Positions 61,730-64,000 of a stretch of 64,000 nucleotides of DNA are shown here, one piece after another. The notes under the pieces were generated by a model. That model saw only the letters and a program-made list of their open reading frames with translations, had not been told where the DNA came from and searched no databases. Numbering within the stretch: the first letter of the stretch is position 1; every line of letters begins with the position of its first letter. Position numbers and translations under genes: made by a program. Source of the DNA: Vulcanimicrobium winogradskyi (GTDB lineage Bacteria; Vulcanimicrobiota; Vulcanimicrobiia; Vulcanimicrobiales; Vulcanimicrobiaceae); the NCBI GenBank assembly GCA_003134965.1, contig PLDA01000006.1:1-64000 (forward strand), written 5' to 3'.

Positions 61730-63316
61730 ATGGAAGGAGGTGACATTCTGAATCCCATCATCCTCATCACCCCAGGATCGACGGCCACGGTGACCGCGAG
61801 CGCGAGCAAGACGCCGCTCTCGAGCTCAACCGGAGGCGCGCTCTTCCAAGCTCAGCTCGGCGATTCGGTCGCCGCGTTGTTCGCCGGGAAGCCCGCCGCG
61901 TCGTCGACCGCCGGCGCGACGACCACCGTCGATGCCGAGCTCGAGCGCGCGGTCAAGGACCAGCTCGACCGGGGAACCTCGCTCCGCGACCTCATAACGC
62001 GGTTGGCGAGCTCGCTCGCGACCTCCGTCGCGGCGCAGCTCGGCATCTCGCCGCAAGCGGCGCTGGAGCAATTGACCCAGGCGTTTACGCAGGCGCTCCA
62101 ACCCAACGACACGGGACCGCCTCTGACGAACGCAGAGAGGGCGTCATCCCTCGTAGCACGGTTTCGGCAGATCGCCGAGCTCGCGACGAGGGTGACGAAC
62201 GGAGATACGGGGCAACCGATCAGACTGATCGCAGGACAACGCTCGGACGCCGTAGAGGCGAAAGCGACGCCAGCCCCCCAACCGGACAGCATCCTCCGCG
62301 ACGCGCTCGCAGCGCTCGCGGCGCCCGCGTCTCCCGCCCTCGACGCGACGACCGTCGCGCCGTCCGTTCCCGTCGCGCCCGCGACGGCGAGCGACGGCCG
62401 AACCGTCGCACTCTCCGCACCGGTGCAGGCGATTGCGACCGGCGGCGACACGCCGCTCGGCCGAATCCTCACGCGCGCGGTGCTGGCCGGCGATGAGCCG
62501 CCGACTCCGGTCGCGGTTCCGATCGCAGGTCCGGGCAACTCCCATCTCGGGACCCTGCCGCCGAACGTCGTCCAGACGGCGCCGGCGGACCCCGCAGCAG
62601 TAGCGCCGGTAAACCCGGCGGTGCTCGACGCGTTCGTCCAAGCGTTCGCGAGCGCGCTCGCACGCACGGACGCGCCGTCCGCGAGCAACAGCCGCAGCGG
62701 TGACACGACGTCCTCGGACACCACCAACGCCGTCTCGGTCTCAGCACCGTCCGGCACCCAGTCCGCGCTCTCGTTCGCGATTCCGTTCGTGCACGATGCG
62801 GTCCCGGTCGCGCCCCCGACGCCCGCTCCGACGATGCCGCAGCCGCAGCACGTCGACGCGAACGCGGTGGTCGACCAAATCCTGCGCGCGATGGCGATCC
62901 GCACCACCGACGGTCAGTCGGAAGTGCGGCTCCGGCTCGTCCCCGAGCAGCTCGGCGACGTCAGCGTGAAGCTGATCGTCTCCGGCGGTTCGGTCGACGC
63001 GTCGATCATCGCGCACACCGCCGACGCGCAGAACGCGCTCGCCGGCGGCCAATCCCAGCTGGCGAAAACGCTCGCCGATGCCGGCCTGAAGCTGCAGAGC
63101 TTCACCGTCGGTCTCGCCGGCGGCGGATTCGCGGACGCCCGCGACGAGTCACGTTCGAACGATTCGTGGACTCGGTCCGGCTCGCGCCGCTTCGGCGGTG
63201 TGTCGTCGGTCGAGGTCGACGCGTCCGACGACGCCTCGCTGCTCGCAAGCTCGAGCTTCGGCCCGCCGATCTATTCGGCGCGCTCGCTGCCCGGCAACTT
63301 CAACATCCTAGCGTAA
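61730..63316 (+). CDS. fliK: flagellar hook-length control protein FliK
   Basis: A 528-residue protein: N-terminal helical part, long Ala/Pro/Thr-rich ruler, and a C-terminal Flg_hook domain (VRLRLVPEQLGDVSVKLIVSGG, QSQLAKTLADAGLKLQSFTVGL). It measures the hook and switches export specificity through FlhB. ATG 61730 has no ribosome binding site and overlaps a perfect AAGGAGGTGA at 61734-61743. That site is best spaced for in-frame CTG 61748 (or ATT 61745), so a non-AUG start six codons later is likely. Confidence 0.88.
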   Translation: MEGGDILNPIILITPGSTATVTASASKTPLSSSTGGALFQAQLGDSVAALFAGKPAASSTAGATTTVDAELERAVKDQLDRGTSLRDLITRLASSLATSVAAQLGISPQAALEQLTQAFTQALQPNDTGPPLTNAERASSLVARFRQIAELATRVTNGDTGQPIRLIAGQRSDAVEAKATPAPQPDSILRDALAALAAPASPALDATTVAPSVPVAPATASDGRTVALSAPVQAIATGGDTPLGRILTRAVLAGDEPPTPVAVPIAGPGNSHLGTLPPNVVQTAPADPAAVAPVNPAVLDAFVQAFASALARTDAPSASNSRSGDTTSSDTTNAVSVSAPSGTQSALSFAIPFVHDAVPVAPPTPAPTMPQPQHVDANAVVDQILRAMAIRTTDGQSEVRLRLVPEQLGDVSVKLIVSGGSVDASIIAHTADAQNALAGGQSQLAKTLADAGLKLQSFTVGLAGGGFADARDESRSNDSWTRSGSRRFGGVSSVEVDASDDASLLASSSFGPPIYSARSLPGNFNILA

Positions 63317-63332
63317 CGAAGGAAAGCACACC

Positions 63333-63818
63333 ATGTCCAGCGTCACCGGATCGACCGGCGGTCTGCCGATCGACCAGTTGATCAGCCAGCCCCAGAGCGC
63401 CGCCGCGCAAGCGTCGTCGTCGCTGGGCTCGCAGCTCGGGGAAGATGCCTTCCTCAAGCTGCTCACGACGCAGCTGCAGAACCAAGACCCCCTCAACCCC
63501 GTGGATCAGACTCAGTCGATCGCACAACTGGCGCAGTTCTCTGCGCTGCAAGCGACGACCGATCTGAAGAACGCGTTCTCGACGTTTTCGTCGAACTTCT
63601 CCGTGATGCAGTCGGCCGGGCTCCTCGGCAAGACGGTCTCGGCGCAGTCGACCGACGCGTCCGGAGCCGTCACCACCGTCCAGGGCACCGTCAAGACCAT
63701 CTCGGTCATCAACGGTCAGCCCGAGTTCACGCTCGCCGACCAGAGCGGAAAGCTCTTGGTCGACAGCAACGGTAGCCCGCTGCAGCTGCCCACTTCCGCG
63801 ATCCTGTCCATCGGCTGA
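63333..63818 (+). CDS. flgD: flagellar hook capping protein FlgD
   Basis: A 161-residue FlgD, short form. The conserved N-terminal region LGEDAFLKLLTTQLQNQDPLNPVD and QLAQFSALQ is intact; the C-terminal beta part is reduced to VQGTVKTISVINGQPEF-LAD. The Ig-like insert of longer FlgD is absent. It caps the growing hook. AAGGAAAG lies 6 bases before ATG 63333. Confidence 0.93.
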   Translation: MSSVTGSTGGLPIDQLISQPQSAAAQASSSLGSQLGEDAFLKLLTTQLQNQDPLNPVDQTQSIAQLAQFSALQATTDLKNAFSTFSSNFSVMQSAGLLGKTVSAQSTDASGAVTTVQGTVKTISVINGQPEFTLADQSGKLLVDSNGSPLQLPTSAILSIG

Positions 63819-63822
63819 ACGA

Positions 63823-64000
63823 ATGGCCGACCCGAAGATCAACGGAATCAACATCCCGCCGGCGATCGATCCGGCCGCGCGCCCGAAGGGCGTTCCGGTC
63901 CAGATCCCGCCGGCCGGCGGTGCGTTCCGCGACGTTCTGCGCACGGCGCAGGCGCCGTCGGTCCAGCAGCCGCTCAAGTTCTCGGCTCACGCGCAGCAGC
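63823..64000 (+). CDS. flagellar operon protein (TIGR02530-like), cut by the window edge
   Basis: The first 59 codons are visible. The sequence ends with LKFSAHAQQ, which fits the FSxHAxxR motif at the start of the TIGR02530 family commonly found after flgD. It starts at ATG 63823, 4 bases after flgD. The role of the family is unclear (hook assembly). Confidence 0.75.
   Translation, partial: MADPKINGINIPPAIDPAARPKGVPVQIPPAGGAFRDVLRTAQAPSVQQPLKFSAHAQQ

Overview
This window is GC-rich bacterial chromosome, roughly two thirds G+C by eye, with dense genes, many GTG/TTG starts and many ATGA/GTGA stop-start overlaps. The flagellar order fliF-fliG-fliH-fliI-fliJ-(MotE-like)-fliK-flgD-(TIGR02530-like), a Gram-positive-type LexA box before recA, the K+-independent type of H+-pyrophosphatase, and the mix of secreted S10 peptidases, beta-propeller lipoproteins and LigD-type repair enzymes suggest an uncultured soil lineage of the Terrabacteria side, such as Eremiobacterota/Vulcanimicrobiota. 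This is inference: no rRNA is present to settle it.

Layout. Positions 1-4500 form a lower-GC accessory segment. It holds a membrane hypothetical, a TIGR02391/Ymh protein, an IS3-family element that looks disabled, and a chain of tiny genes. It abuts the 3' end of tRNA-Val(GAC). Positions 4.6-9.2 kb are a complete branched-chain amino-acid-type ABC operon (livJGFHM order on the minus strand), diverging from a GAF/HisKA_3/LuxR regulator. Positions 10.4-15.9 kb carry a lipoprotein hydrolase, an MFS transporter, small secreted proteins and topoisomerase IB. Then come tRNA-Val(CAC) and tRNA-Asp, a nitrate/taurine-type ABC pair, a GGDEF-EAL protein and tRNA-Phe, followed by a broken endonuclease VII gene. 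Positions 20-23.5 kb hold sulfate activation (cysD, cysNC).

Positions 24-29 kb hold a DNA-repair cluster: exonuclease III, LigD-type polymerase and ATP-dependent ligase, with a chemoreceptor gene inserted between polymerase and ligase. A second GGDEF-EAL protein, a GNAT, a striking nested inverted repeat and hppA follow. Positions 34.7-41.2 kb carry an orphan permease, cheR, cheB, fliA, a small flagellar-associated protein, a FliK-like protein and an FlhB-C-like protein. Positions 41.2-50.5 kb are mostly secreted proteins (two S10 peptidases, two beta-propellers), plus an aldo/keto reductase and ftsY. Positions 50.6-55.4 kb hold arsR, recA-recX, a GH125 mannosidase and purA. From 55.5 kb to the right edge runs the flagellar basal body/export/hook operon, preceded by a strong sigma-28-type promoter sequence.

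How parts connect. Motility and c-di-GMP signalling dominate: fliA, two GGDEF-EAL proteins, an MCP with a sigma-28-like promoter, cheB/cheR and the flagellar operon. Genome maintenance is the second theme (recA/recX with LexA box, xth, LigD-type enzymes, topoisomerase IB). A dispersed palindromic repeat occurs five times and has been absorbed into the 3' ends of fliA and recA.
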